From positions 1-50,966 of the forward strand of contig RPFO01001826.1 in NCBI GenBank assembly GCA_009746045.1: a stretch of DNA of 50,966 bases, given 5' to 3'. Source of the DNA: Mesostigma viride (taxonomy: Eukaryota; Streptophyta; Mesostigmatophyceae; Mesostigmatales; Mesostigmataceae). This document shows, piece by piece, positions 11,660 to 30,132 of this stretch (within the stretch, counting starts at the first letter, position 1; every line of letters begins with the position of its first letter). The notes under the pieces were generated by a model. The model was not told the origin of the DNA. It ran no database searches and saw nothing but the letters and a program-made list of their open reading frames with translations. The translations under genes were made by a program, and so were the position numbers.

Positions 11660-11696
11660 ATGCCATGCAGAGAGATGCTCTCTGTCGAGAAGCCAT

Positions 11697-11929
11697 GTCC
11701 TAGCTCTTGTATAGCCATGATGATCTTCCCCCACATAACATACTCCCCCTTAGCTGGGCATAGTGTGAAGATTATGAGGGTGCAGGTGCCCTGGTGCACC
11801 TACTTAGAGCAAGGGTCGCTTACATTCCCACCCCTGCAGGAAGTAGCCATATGCCCATTCTCAGGGATATGTGCTACATGTGACTCCCAACGGAGTTATG
11901 TTTCTAATTAGTTAATTAATTAATAAAGC
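11697..11929 (+). mobile_element. Second element sharing the LINE 3' tail
   Basis: Sequence from CCTAGCTCTTGTATAGCCATGATG onward is repeated at 37136-37224. It ends with the same conserved tail as the LINEs: ATGTGCTACATGTGACTCCCAACGGAG, with an AATTAATTAATAAAG end. It may be a non-autonomous partner (SINE-like) or a truncated relative. The left boundary is unclear because it directly follows the TSD of the previous element. Confidence 0.45.
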
Positions 11930-11945
11930 ATATATAGAGAGAGAG

Positions 11946-12432
11946 ATATTGGCGTCAGCGCTTGTCGGTGGCGCTGACTCGGGCCATGGCTGACATTATG
12001 CTCCGCCGTACGCGGGCTGATTTTGCGGTGCAGCAGGGCTATTAGGTTCGGCCTCCCGTTAGGCGTTTCCATTAATTGGTCTTATCGTAGTATAGAGCTT
12101 TGACATGGCTCTGTATATAGGTTTATAGCTGGGCGTTTGCTTTGGTTTGAGTGATTTCACTCTGCTGTAAGTAATTATATTTTTATATTACTAATGTATT
12201 TAAAATATAATTACTTACAGCAGAGTGAAATCACTCAAACCAAAGCAAACGCCCAGCTATAAACCTATATACAGAGCCACGTCAAAGCTCTACACTACGA
12301 TAAGACCAATGGAAACGCCTAACGGGAGGAACCTAATAGCCCTGCTGCACCGCAAAATCAGCCCGCGTACGGCGGAGCATGATATCAGCCATGGCCCGAG
12401 TCAGCGCCACCGACAAGCGCTGACGCCAATAT
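11946..12432. repeat. Near-perfect inverted repeat, arms about 235 bp, loop about 16 bp
   Basis: The left arm (11946-12184) and right arm (12201-12432) are reverse complements at roughly 95% by eye, with small indels (for example near 12054 and 12076). Each arm holds the last 28 or so codons of the same LINE ORF plus its 3' UTR, so two element ends meet tail to tail. The DNA or RNA could fold into one long hairpin. Confidence 0.9.
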
Positions 12433-13010
12433 GACGTCCAGGTCCGCGCCGACCATGGGGCCCGCTGGCCCTCCAGGTCCAGCCGGTCCTCCCGGAGCCG
12501 GCAACACTCCTTGAAGAAGGCGGAGGTCAGGGGCCCCATGGCCCCAAACTCCTCTAGGATAAAGGGCACCACACGATGGTGCCCGACGTCGCCGTAGGCC
12601 AGGAGCTTGGCCCGCTCCGCCCGGTCCGCCGTGTAACCTGCCGTGAGGGAGGCCCCAGCCACGTGGCTAAGAGCCAAGGGCCGCGCCACCGAAACGTCAA
12701 TAAGCAGATGCCGGCCACCCCCCTCAAAGTCCAGCACCACAATGTCAGGCCGGTGGTTGGGGGAATAGAAGGCAGCGCCATCCGCATCCTCGGACCGGAT
12801 GTTCGCGTGGGGGAAAACCGACCGAACCATGGCGAGCACCACCGTCAGGAGGACAGTGTGCAAATGCAAATACCAATTCTGATTCTGTTGGCCCCCCATG
12901 CAGGCAAGGTAGTGAGTCCCCGTGGGATCCAGCGGCTGCCCACAGCTACCACAAGGCCGCCCGGCCGGAACAAGAGGCTGCGGGGCAAATAGATGGTGCC
13001 GGAGCGCCAC
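12333..13010 (-). CDS. C-terminal part of LINE ORF with CCHC finger and restriction-like endonuclease (partial)
   Basis: A 225-codon open frame, intact but lacking its reverse transcriptase half. CGSCGQPLDPTGTHYLAC is a C-x2-C...H-x4-C zinc knuckle at about residues 20-37. It is followed by RPDIVVLDF and HLLIDVSVARPL at about residues 88-112, and ERAKLLAYGDVGHHRVVPFI at about 132-151. The Pro-Asp/Asp/Lys...Tyr order is that of the restriction-like endonuclease found at the C-terminus of R2, CRE and related LINEs (established). It starts where the element is 5'-truncated, so no genuine start codon exists. The stop is TAG at 12333-12335. Confidence 0.75.
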   Translation of the reverse strand: MALRHHLFAPQPLVPAGRPCGSCGQPLDPTGTHYLACMGGQQNQNWYLHLHTVLLTVVLAMVRSVFPHANIRSEDADGAAFYSPNHRPDIVVLDFEGGGRHLLIDVSVARPLALSHVAGASLTAGYTADRAERAKLLAYGDVGHHRVVPFILEEFGAMGPLTSAFFKECCRLREDRLDLEGQRAPWSARTWTSYWRQRLSVALTRAMADIMLRRTRADFAVQQGY

Positions 13011-13059
13011 CGAGTAGTGGCTGGGAGAAATATTTTTAATATATATAGAGAGAAACTTA

Positions 13060-14795
13060 CCAGTTCATCTGTGTTCTGATTAGCTGAGACCTGTAGGATT
13101 GCGTTGGACTCCCCTGTATCTAAGGAGACATAAGCTTTGCCTGTTTGTCACCATAGCCACCAAGCGGATCACCCCCAATAGTGTGAAGTACGTTACTTCT
13201 AATAACCAAACATCCTCTCTTCAGGCCCTGTTATTGGACAGCCATATCCGGTAGACATGGGAAGTCTTGTGTCTGTATGAACAAGCAGAGAGACGCCCGA
13301 CCAAAAGGGGACCACCGCTCTCTACCGCGTAATTACCGTCTCGTAGGAAAGGCCTCTGAGACGGGAAACGACCACCCTCTACGATTCCTGGAGAGTGCTA
13401 GGAATCTCCCCTGTCTCTTGGGGTATGATAAGTCCGTTCTGTCTTCAATGACAGGAGGTAAAAGATCTGTGCATTTAGTGGAGCAGAGGCCACCATTGTA
13501 TTCTGCTACAGTGCAGAACTGTCCGAAAACCAATTAATTAGCATGGATATGCAAAAGATCCCATCTAGTGCTTAACGGTTGGGGGATGATGCAGACGATA
13601 TTTGTTTAAACTTTTGTGTAATTATTTTTCTAATGAGATTAGCATAGTACTCCGTGGCATGCCTTTGCGCATGACACGCAAGTACCTACTTACTTACTTA
13701 GCATGGATATGGCTTCACACAAGGTTCTTCATTGGTACCCATACATTATGCAATCACGTGCTTCTAACTTCACAAATTGATTATTGCCATTTTGCGTACT
13801 ACCTGCACTATACGGGGTTTAAACCCTCCCCCACCGGGGGGGGGGGGGGAGGAGGGGGTTCAACTCTCAGGCTAGTACTAGGCAGGCAGACAGTATCAAA
13901 GATAGTATATTTACATGGCGAAATCATCCGCTGGATAGCCCCAGGTCAACATTGCATGACATGATCTTCCACGATACAGGTTTAGGAGGATATGGTACAG
14001 AAGTATCTCTTCACCATTCAGCCTTCACAAGCACAGCTGCAGCCACACTTCATGACAGCTGGGGGTGCCGACCGCGGCTACCCGATGAGCTGTCTCTCAG
14101 GCAGGAGCATTGCCAACCTTGCTCGGGACGCATTTACTTGGCTTCGCCGCTTTGTTTGCATCCTAAAAGGTACAAAGGGGAAAATTTTCCAGAAAATTCC
14201 ACCATGAGTGCAGAGATATGATGATGGTTTCCAAAGGTGAGACAGAGCTTCTAGCAAACCTGTAGCTATGCCCTTACGAGTTAAAGGAGAAATTCAAGGA
14301 GAAATTCATTGCCTCACATACCATGTTGTCATCAGGCATTGTATTCACATTGGCTGTCGATACACGAATGATGTCATTGCTTTCAACAACCCTGATTTTC
14401 CTCCTAAAAAAAGGCAGGAGAGCGATCCCAGCAATGGTGCCTACAACGGGACAGTCTTGGCCGCTAGGAACAAACGCAGTGATCAAGCGAGACGTCGTTT
14501 TTCGCTAAACTGTCTAGGACTCGCTATGAACATAAGCCAGCCATAATTTTAACGTACGAGACACCACCTTTCCAACTCCGATCATCTCCATCGCACTGAA
14601 CGACCCGACAAACACAAATAACATAACGGCAGGCTCGAGCTACCATGGTCCAGATTCTCAGAGTTGTGCGTCCAATTGACAAGTAGTGCGACGACCTAGT
14701 GGGTCCTAACCAGATCGTACTAGATCGTATTTGTCTTGCATGCATAGTATAAATACGGTACTCCACAGCTCTATTTGTGAGGGCCTCACACGTTC
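13060..14795. other. No gene recognised
   Basis: Stops are frequent on both strands. A short plus-strand frame, 13992-14207, could be an exon (it has a mixed, protein-like composition and ends before a lysine-rich stretch), but it has no motif and no clear splice partners. A G run lies at 13838-13857. Confidence 0.4.
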
Positions 14796-14799
14796 CATT

Positions 14800-14843
14800 G
14801 AGCATTCTATCATGCTGAACACTGACAGCAAGATAGAATGCTC
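14800..14843. repeat. Perfect 12-bp inverted repeat with 20-bp loop
   Basis: GAGCATTCTATC at 14800-14811 is matched by its exact reverse complement at 14832-14843. It could be a small hairpin in RNA or the ends of a tiny foldback element. No run of T follows that would make it terminator-like. Confidence 0.7.
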
Positions 14844-15088
14844 GTACTATACGCTACGGTGAGCCAAGTATCATATGGCAAAGTATCGACGACGGATGGA
14901 TAGAAACGTTTGTTACTGTCCCCCGCATAGGAAACACACCAAACACGTACGCACAAAGGTGTCCGCATGACTGAGAAGGTTTGGCTAATTGGCTTGCAAG
15001 TTTACAAAATGTAAACAGATCAACATTCCAAGAATGACGCTATGCAGTTGAGGAGTGTACACTATCAATATTCAACCCAAACATGTAT

Positions 15089-15142
15089 GCAATTTCGATA
15101 GCACAATAACCGGGAGCAATTTCAATAGCACAATAACCGGGA
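15089..15142. repeat. 27-bp tandem duplication
   Basis: GCAATTTCGATAGCACAATA plus seven bases occurs twice in direct succession with one difference (CGATAG versus CAATAG). It lies just downstream of the last recognised exon of the LIN37-like gene. Confidence 0.8.
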
Positions 15143-15348
15143 GCCAGCAGGAATAAGGGTTCAGGGGCTTGTGGGATTGGGCCAGCTGGCAAGGGTGGAA
15201 TCTCACAAAAACGATTTGGACAGCAAGTTGCAATATGCACTCTCTGGAAACATGATGTCCGCACAAGCCACCACGTTTCTTCGTTTCATTTCTGCCGATG
15301 GGTGGTGGCACATGAGCGCCGACGCCTACGCTATTTCAGAAAACTCAC

Positions 15349-22124
<6,776 letters not shown>

Positions 22125-22181
22125 TTCACGATCAGGATGCGCGGGCGACGGGCGGTCACCCCTGCTGTACCAATGCAGGGA

Positions 22182-22704
22182 TGGAAGGGGAGGAGGGATG
22201 GAAGGGGAGGAGGGATGGAAGGGGAGGAGGGATGGAAGGGGAGGAGGGATGGAAGGGGAGGAGGGATGGAAGGGAGGAGGGATGGAAGGGGAGGAGGGAT
22301 GGAAGGGGAGGAGGGATGGAAGGGGAGGAGGGATGGAAGGGGAGGAGGGATGGAAGGGGAGGAGGGATGGAAGGGGAGGAGGGATGGAAGGGGAGGAGGG
22401 ATGGAAGGGGAGGAGGGATGGAAGGGGAGGAGGGATGGAAGGGGAGGAGGGATGGAAGGGGAGGAGGGATGGAAGGGGAGGAGGGATGGAAAGGGAGGAG
22501 GGATGGAAGGGGAGGAGGGATGGAAGGGGAGGAGGGATGGAAGGGGAGGAGGGATGGAAGGGGAGGAGGGATGGAAGGGGAGGAGGGATGGAAGGGGAGG
22601 AGGGATGGAAGGGGAGGAGGGATGGAAGGGGAGGAGGGATGGAAGGGGAGGAGGGATGGAAGGGGAGGAGGGATGGAAGGGAGGAGGGTTGGAAGGGGAA
22701 GAGG
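22182..22704. repeat. 17-bp minisatellite, about 30 copies
   Basis: The unit GGGATGGAAGGGGAGGA repeats with few changes (shortened units near 22270 and 22680). Because 17 is not a multiple of three, all three frames stay open for more than 180 codons on both strands, which makes misleading ORFs. It lies just upstream of the start codon of the LIN37-like gene (22124), so it may be in its promoter or leader. Confidence 0.95.
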
Positions 22705-22749
22705 GATGGACAGGATGCGGTGATGCAATTGCAATGTAGGGATGCCAAA

Positions 22750-24086
22750 TGTGGGTGACAGATGTAGAGATTGTTATGAAGGCCTTAAGCTCAACAAAAA
22801 GCGCCAGATGCATGATGCCTTGCTGCTCATAGGTGCCTGGCATTTCAGGCAGAGAACATTAGCTAGTGTCAGGCAGCGGGTTCAACCACTTCCATGTTGG
22901 CATAATGAGGCATCAGCTAAAACCTACTTGTTTGCTTGAAGTGAGACCCTCGCATGTAATGGAAGGAGCGAGATTTAGGTGGGAAAATGATTGTCAAACA
23001 ATAAGGTGATTTCTATTGTTGAAGACGCCTAATAGGTAACCCCACTAGCTACGAGGTAAAGGATGTATTCGGATGGGGAGAGAAAAATACCTTTTCGGTT
23101 GTAAAGCAGCCTCAGTGCCGCCGGTAGTACCGACCGCCACTGGAGGGAGGCATAATTTACGGCCACGAGCGCAAAAGCGAGTGCTCAGCTTGTCAGTCTG
23201 AGGACGTTTTGGCAGGGCGAACAATTTCATGACGTGACAAAACGACAAAGAAAACTGCAATCCGTGCCGTATCCTAAAAGTATTACCATTTGATGGAATT
23301 CCGCCCTGAGCAATCAGAACTCCGTCGGCTTTTCGCTTTGACATTCCAAGCGAGAATATCTGTAGTTCCGGGGCCGTTCCACAGTTATCCGCGGAAATAA
23401 ACCTAACGGACGGGGTGCTTGAGGAGGGACGCAATTACAAGTGATACCTCCCTAATGCGCCCCGATAAATTGTGCTTTCCTATTGAAAGGTCCGCTCACC
23501 ACACTATAGTTAGCTAGCTATGTATAACCACCAGTCAAACCACCCAAGTTGGCTACTGAACGAGGCCGCCCGCGCCTACGCATGGGCTGCAGGAAAAACT
23601 GTCATTTTGCCGAAGCCAAAAGGAATCTCGGCATCAACAGCGAATGATAAACAGCTGTTGACGCACGTGACGAGCATCAGTACATATTTTGTCCTTGGCA
23701 TCCAGCCTCGGCAACTGGCTCGTCAAGCAGCGGCATTAACTTGGTGTCCACAGCATGGCGGTCTCTGCCCTCTTTACTCCCCACAACAAGCGGGGACTTG
23801 AATTTCTTATATGTGTACCTACAAATATATACTTTATGATTCCATTTATTATAGCTTCAGCCTAGCAACTAGGTGGCAAGGCCTATATACCAATTATTGT
23901 AACTTTTAAGGTCTGTAGTCCTTTCCAAGCTTGGCCAAGTGCCAATGGGCAGTGGCCCTGGCACAGCTGCACTAATATGCACATGTGCATGTGCATCGGC
24001 ATACATTTGAAGAAGACGGAAGCAACGGTCTCTTCACGACGCGGCGCTAAACTGTGTGAGTGGTTCCGCTTACAGCACCACGCGGC
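22750..24086. other. No gene recognised (possible upstream region of the LIN37-like gene)
   Basis: A minus-strand frame, 23045-23434, of 129 codons has no motif; it could be leader sequence for the LIN37-like gene. The phrase CGCGGCGCTAAACTGT occurs twice, at about 24040 and 24080, and the second overlaps the LINE target-site duplication. Confidence 0.4.
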
Positions 24087-24100
24087 GCTAAACTGTTGTT

Positions 24101-26449
24101 TTTTCGGGGAAATGGGTATATTTTATTAGCCAATTATGGACCAAAGAGGTGAGAGGGGAAATGAGTATCAGCGAATCCTAATGAAGGTGGGCACACACAC
24201 GTGTGGCGGTGACAGGTGAAAGGCTAATAGGGCGCGTTATTAGACCAGGGAAGCCATTGGACCTGAGTAATGTCGCCATGAGGCATACTGGTGAATACCT
24301 GATTACGGCCCAGTAGATCATGAAAAAGCTGGAGCGGGCTGGGCTTGTCGTTATTGGGCCCTGGGTCCCACACCCTGTGTTGTTCCTGAGCTAACAGCCA
24401 GTAGCGGCGCATAGCCGCATTCCATAGGTATATAAAGCGCCGGACCGACTACGCCGCCGCGGGTATACTCCTCGCGGACCTTAAAGACGGTCTCGTTGCG
24501 TATGGTCCATATCGCGTATAGCATAGTAGTGCGTAGCCATATCCATTCTGCTTGGGAAACTGAAAGCTCGGTCCCTGGTGTGCCAGCAATACCGAAAATG
24601 ATGGTACGCACGCTGATTGGGAGAGTGGGTGGCGATGCCGTCCATGCGGCCCAGATGTTAATGAGCCACGTCCAAACCCCAGGGAGCCGATTACAATAAA
24701 GAAACCTGTGCTCAATGGTTTCACTAGGGTGCGTGCACAGGCATGATGCATCATGACCAAAACGCTCGTGGAGCGTACTTAGCACAGACCCCTATCGCCC
24801 TATGCATCAAAAGGTGTTGTACATCAGTGGCCCTGCGGTCCACGAGAGGGTGGTCTACCGCCAGGGTAATCATCTTAACCCAAGTGTAGCCCGGCCAATG
24901 TATTCCCCAGCGGGCTCGGCCCGGATGGGGCTGATGGTACGTATGCAACAAGATATCATAACCCCAATCTGCGGTGTACTCAAAGATACATTTGCTGGTT
25001 CTGATGTCCCCCTTGGTTAAGACCCATCCAAATTCAACCGGGTCCAGATGTAGTAGATCGAGCCGTGTGTTGCCCACGTGTAGCCATGTAGTGCTCTCAA
25101 CCGGGGATAATGGGTCCGGCTGGATCATGCAAGATCTTGGCACAGACCATGGGACTACGCGTATGCGGTGACACTGGGAAGCTGGCGTGTACGCATATAA
25201 GGTGGATAGTTGATACAGACACCCATTGTGGCCAGAAATAGCGTCCAGCAGCTGTAGTTGGAGCCCCTCATGTGGCAGAACCGTCACGACTAAACCCTTG
25301 CACGCAGGCGTGACTCCGTCGGCGTAGAAGCTAACCCAGTCGCCGGTTATAATTGGCTTGCGTGGGGCAGTCATCAATGCATGCCACGCAGCTGGTATCG
25401 CACTTATAAGAGTTTGCCACGCTTGCAGGGAGGGCATGTGGGAGACCCAAGTGCTGACCTCGTCGTAGCTGAGCCGTCGATACGCAGCGCCGTGCCCCAG
25501 GTAGAGGTCCAGCACCCTGACAATCGGCGGTGACGCGCGCAGAAGCCATCATACGGGTTGTGTCCGTGGAGAGTGCCGAGGGGCTTGTTAGTAGCGTCTG
25601 TGATTAAGTCATTAAAAAAGAGTGGCTGCCGTGCCACCTCCTCCCTAGTAGTAGGAAAGACTAGGCGACCCGGCTTGAGCTTATTGTAACCTGTCCATAT
25701 GATGCGCTGCCAGTACCATGGGAGTCCTTTGTACGAAATAAGGGTGCTGCCCAGTATGCCCGCCCCCAGTTGCCACGAGGTGCCACTAGCATGGGTGGAA
25801 AGAGAGGCTAGCGTTTCACGTGCAAGCATGCAGCCAGGGTGTGTGTTAACTCCCATAAAAGCGGATATCACTTGTTTAGCATACAGCGACCACAGACGCC
25901 ATTGTATGTTGTGGAGCCCGAGGCCCCCGTGCACCCATGACATGAAGGACATCTCTCTGCTGATCCATCCCGGTGGACCGTGTGGGAGATTAAGCCTTTC
26001 TGTTTCCAGACAAAATTGCTGCCAAGGCGTTGGATGAGCTGTGTGGTGGCATCATTGGGTGGGTGTGCTTGGCAATAATACAAGACCTTAGAGAACAACA
26101 GTTGGTTGACGATCAGGGTTCGCCCTCGTAGGCTCATGCGGTGGACGGCCCCCCAGCGCCCTGCCTAGTGCGGTAAGGAGGACACCTGCAAGCTTGCCCA
26201 CGTGGTTGGTTTCATCATACATGAAAGAACGTTGTTCAGCCAAGCGTCCCTCGGGTGTGCAGCCGATGGGACAATTGTGCAAAAGGTGGTGATCCCCCGG
26301 CTTGACCCAGGTCACAGCCAGGTTGGGGAGGGCGTAGCGTAGGGTGTTGGTTTTGCCGATATGCAGTCCCGTGGACTTGAGCACATTGCATCGTTGTTGT
26401 GTGGCAACAGAATAGGTAGTGATATTATCCATGACAGCATGCACTTCAG
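24101..26449 (-). mobile_element. 5'-truncated plant L1-like LINE, 2.35 kb, with 14-bp TSD
   Basis: Identical 14-bp GCTAAACTGTTGTT copies flank the element (24087-24100 and 26450-26463). It runs on the minus strand from within the reverse transcriptase C-terminal part to a 3' end with AATAAA and TATACCCATTTCCCCGAAAA, then a short A run next to the TSD. A matching 3' end occurs at 3327-3358. Confidence 0.88.
24351..26444 (-). pseudogene. Broken L1-like ORF2 C-terminal half (RT connector and zf-RVT)
   Basis: Reading from 26444 downward there are LHIGKTNTLRYALP and then MSLRGRTLIVNQLLFSKVLYY (LSxxGRxxLIN type). VHGGLGLHNIQWRLWSLYAK follows near 25920-25870 (the GGLGL block typical of plant LINEs). 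CLCTHPSETIEHRFLYC comes last near 24690-24740, the C-x-C...H-x4-C finger of the zf-RVT domain. The catalytic YxDD half is absent. The parts lie in three frames (26088-26444, 25404-25952, 24751-25515 and 24351-24785), so the gene is dead. Confidence 0.8.
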
Positions 26450-26502
26450 GCTAAACTGTTGTTGACTACCACCGCTCTGTCAGTCATTGGATCCCACGCT
26501 AC

Positions 26503-26536
26503 TACTGTTGTTGTTGTAGTAGTAGTAGTTGTTGTG
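26503..26536. repeat. Short (GTT)n/(GTA)n microsatellite
   Basis: TACTGTTGTTGTTGTAGTAGTAGTAGTTGTTGTGT-type trinucleotides, just right of the LINE TSD and about 750 bp upstream of the GT29 gene. Confidence 0.7.
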
Positions 26537-27276
26537 TCCCACGCCGCACTCGAGCAGCAGAGAATCTATAGTGGCCGAGGGCCGGATGTAGATACGGGTT
26601 GGCAGCTGGCGTCGCGCGTGGTCGTCCAGGCCGGCGGCGCGTAAAAAGCGCCTCTGGCCAGGGGCATTCATAACCCTGTCGGGAAACCGTCGCGGGAATA
26701 ATAAAGCACGATCTCAACTGGCCAGGGGTACCGAGTGGCGGGCGCGATCCTCGCATCTGACGACAGAAGGGGGGGGAGTCGGGAGGGAATAATGGGAAAG
26801 GGACAGCAAGTTTGTGGTGCCATCACTGCCATGCGCGTGTAGGCGACATTGCGTGGGGTGGTGATTGGTGAAAGCGTGTCAGCGAGACCTTGACGTCGAG
26901 TGACATCGTTTTGCATGTTGCTTTCGGCCACCATACCCCGGCTCTAAGTATCTGGTATATTTTAGTGCGAAAAGTTTGCAACATTGCCGGCTGAGGCTTC
27001 TCCCGCATGCCATGTTATCTCTAGCAAAATCGCGTTGGCCAGTCCCGTTGGCATGAAGTTTTCGCATTGGCCAGTCGAAATCATCATGGCACGAACGTGA
27101 CTTGTTTAGAGCCATGCATGTGCGCTGGTCAATCCTTTCTCTTTGTGATTACGCGTTGATTCGTGGACATTTTTCTTTGGAGGGCGGTTGCGCAAAATCG
27201 CGATGACTCACACTGGTTGTGGTAGTAGGTCGCTATACTTGGATTCATAGTGGCAGTCCAGTTGTACGAGCGGAAG

Positions 27277-29218
27277 ATGGAGAGACTCCAGCTGCGGGGA
27301 TCGGCCCCTACTACAGCTTCGCATCAGGAGGGGCGAGCTCGCGGTGTTTTGCTTAATCTCTTTCGACAAGAAGCGACGATATCTGGGCAAATTTCGGGGG
27401 CGCCGCGAACTGTCGTGCCCGGCGGGTTCGCCATGCCCTCAGGGTTTGACAAATTGTGGCGGGGCCTTGGCGGTAAAAACCGGCAGATGTTGATCCGTGC
27501 AGCCTTAATGATTGCAGTAATCCTGGTCCTCGCCATGCTTGCCACCCGCGTCAGACCGGGCCGGAAGGCTGTCAAAACGGGTACGTGCTGGCACCAAGCA
27601 CACTTCATGACAGTATTGCATAAGAATGGTTGCCTGACACCGTTGTTCAGCAGGATTGTGGTGATTAAAACCATGCTGCCGCAATGCAGTGACACCTCAT
27701 TCAGTTCTCGTTCCCATTCACTCACCGTCGTCTGGTTCTGTCAGAATAAATTTTTGCGTAAAAGTGCCCTTCGTCATGCACTTTTCCATTCCACAGACCA
27801 TGCCCACCCTATTATTCCCTCCTTGTGACCCTCTGCTTTTGAAAAGAAGTGTCGTGGATAAGCATACGTAAGCCTTGTTGTAAGGATTGTAAGGCCCGGT
27901 CTATTGGAACTTTTATTAGCTTGCGGGCACAAAGTACACATGGACGGCTCGATCTCGCGAGTTTTTCATCTTACGGTCTTCAGCGATTCAAGACATCAAG
28001 ACGGGGATTGGATGCGGCGGTAGCAAGATTGGATCGCGTGACGCCAAATATTACAACATGTAACTCTCGTAACCTCCCGTTAACCTAGTAGCCAAATCTC
28101 TTCGTACGCACTAGGTACGGCGGGACCTCGTTTCAGTCAAAAGAGGTCCGATGTTAAATAGAACGACGCCAGATCGCGTGCACACCCGGAGGGGTCAGTT
28201 GAAAATTTCTGAGCTACTTGGCGACATAAAATAAATTTGGCGGTAGAATCTCGATTGTCTGATTCTGCCGTCCACCTTTTAATATCTTCGTTCTTTGCCA
28301 TCATGCCTCCGTCCAGGGCGATTTTGAGCCCAACTTTTTTTATCAGAACTCCGCATAGACCCACCCTAAGTCGCTTTCCCCACTCTTTTGAATACAGGCC
28401 TTTAATGCTTGCTCCTGTTATTGTTTCACTCTTAAAATATGCACTTTTGGTTTCCCCGTCGTGCTGGCAGGCCTGTGAATACCGGGAAGTGTTAGTCAGG
28501 GCGTATTTATTATTTCTGTGGCATGCTTAATGTGACAGCATCTTGTAGCACCAGAACCACCTGCACCACGACCACAGCCAGTTCAAGGCGAGTCAGTGAT
28601 GCAGAAAGCTTGTGAAGGGGCAAGAGGAGGGGTAATGACAGCGTGTATGTGCGGCATCCTATCCTCTCGATGCTGCATGCTTCTGATGTTTTGCTCCTTC
28701 AAGTATTTTTTCCAGCCCGTCTTGCAAGGGCCCGCTTGTGCAAAGCCTCGTGGATAAAATCCTGCCTTTTGTTAGCGTAGCGAATTGTACGCTCCGTGGC
28801 AAGTAGCAGTGCGGGAGCACATGTTGTGTTTCTTATCCTGCCATCCTCCTGTAGTGAACATTAGTCGACCGCTAACACTCCGTCTTCTGTGGTGTGCATT
28901 GCTCAGAAGCACAGGGCAGTGCGTGGCATGTCCACGTGAAAGCGCTCATTTGTCCATTCACGGACTCACTCACCAATGTGTCCAGCACTGACCGGGATGC
29001 TCGCACCCACCCCCCTCCGCCCCCGCCCTCTTTGCCTGATGCGTGCATGCATTCCCACAGTCGTCCCAGAACCCGGCGGCCTGGGCAGCGCCGTATTCAG
29101 CAGCAGCCTCGTGGAGGACACCCCGGGCGGCTTGCGCCTTGGCGAGGTGGCGGTGGCGGGCAGTAGCATGCAACCGTCCCCCTTGGACAGAGATGGTGGC
29201 ACGGGCGGCATGCGGCGC

Positions 29219-29304
<86 letters not shown>

Positions 29305-29792
29305 CGACGACGGGGATGGTCCAAACGCTGGCGGCGGACGTAGTCAGGGGGCCGAAGGGGGTGGTGCTGATGGTGGCGGGGGCAAGGCGTGGTGGGAGGC
29401 CAAGGCGCCCGAGCACGATGAAGACTCGGACGGGGATGGCAAGGGCGGGTCGGGCAAGGGGGATGATGACGATGATGACGAGGGTAGCGATGACAGCGAG
29501 GGGCTGGATGAGCACGGGGGGGAGAAGCAGCAGGGTGGGGGCGACCGCGCGGGGGGAAATGAGGACGACGACAGCAGCGACAGCTCAGACGAGGGCCCTG
29601 AAGAGAAACCGTCTGAAACGCCAGGGGGTGCCCCGCCAGGGGGTGCCCCGCCAGGGGGTGCCCCGCCAGGGGGTGCCTCGCCAGGGGGTGCCCCGCCAGC
29701 GGGGCCCGCCAGCGGTGCTGCAGGGACAGCCACAGAGCAGACGGCCCAGCAGCAGCAGTGGCGGCTGCAGCAGCAACAGCAGTTGCTGCAGC

Positions 29793-29842
<50 letters not shown>

Positions 29843-29868
29843 CAACAGCAGTTGCTGCGGCAGCAGCA

Positions 29869-29905
<37 letters not shown>

Positions 29906-30051
29906 CAGTTGCTGCGGCAGCAGCAGCAACAGCAGCAACAGCAGCAGCTACAGCAGCAGCTACAGCAGCAGCTACAGCAGCAGCAGCAGCAGCGACAGCT
30001 ACAGCAGCAGCAGCAACAGCTACAACAGCAACAACAGATGTTGCAGATGAT

Positions 30052-30132
<81 letters not shown>

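Larger units (their letters stand above)
11943..13040 (-). mobile_element. Restriction-like-endonuclease LINE, 5'-truncated, with inverted tail copy
   Basis: The main copy runs on the minus strand from about 13020 to 12201. A second, shorter copy of the 3' end (11946-12184) faces it on the plus strand. ATATATAGAGAGA occurs at 11930-11942 and 13041-13053, which would be a 13-bp TSD around the whole structure, though its AT/AG simplicity weakens that. The family differs from the neighbouring APE-type LINEs. Confidence 0.65.

Noticed and set aside
12305-12330. Another copy of the cluster hairpin (GGAAACGCCTAACGGGAGG in the LINE tail)
   Set aside because: It shares only GAAACGCC; the right half (GCGCAAC) is missing and the context is a LINE 3' UTR.
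28237-28530. 97-codon plus-strand ORF as a separate gene
   Set aside because: It lies in intron 1 of the GT29 gene, has no motif and no splice or promoter support.
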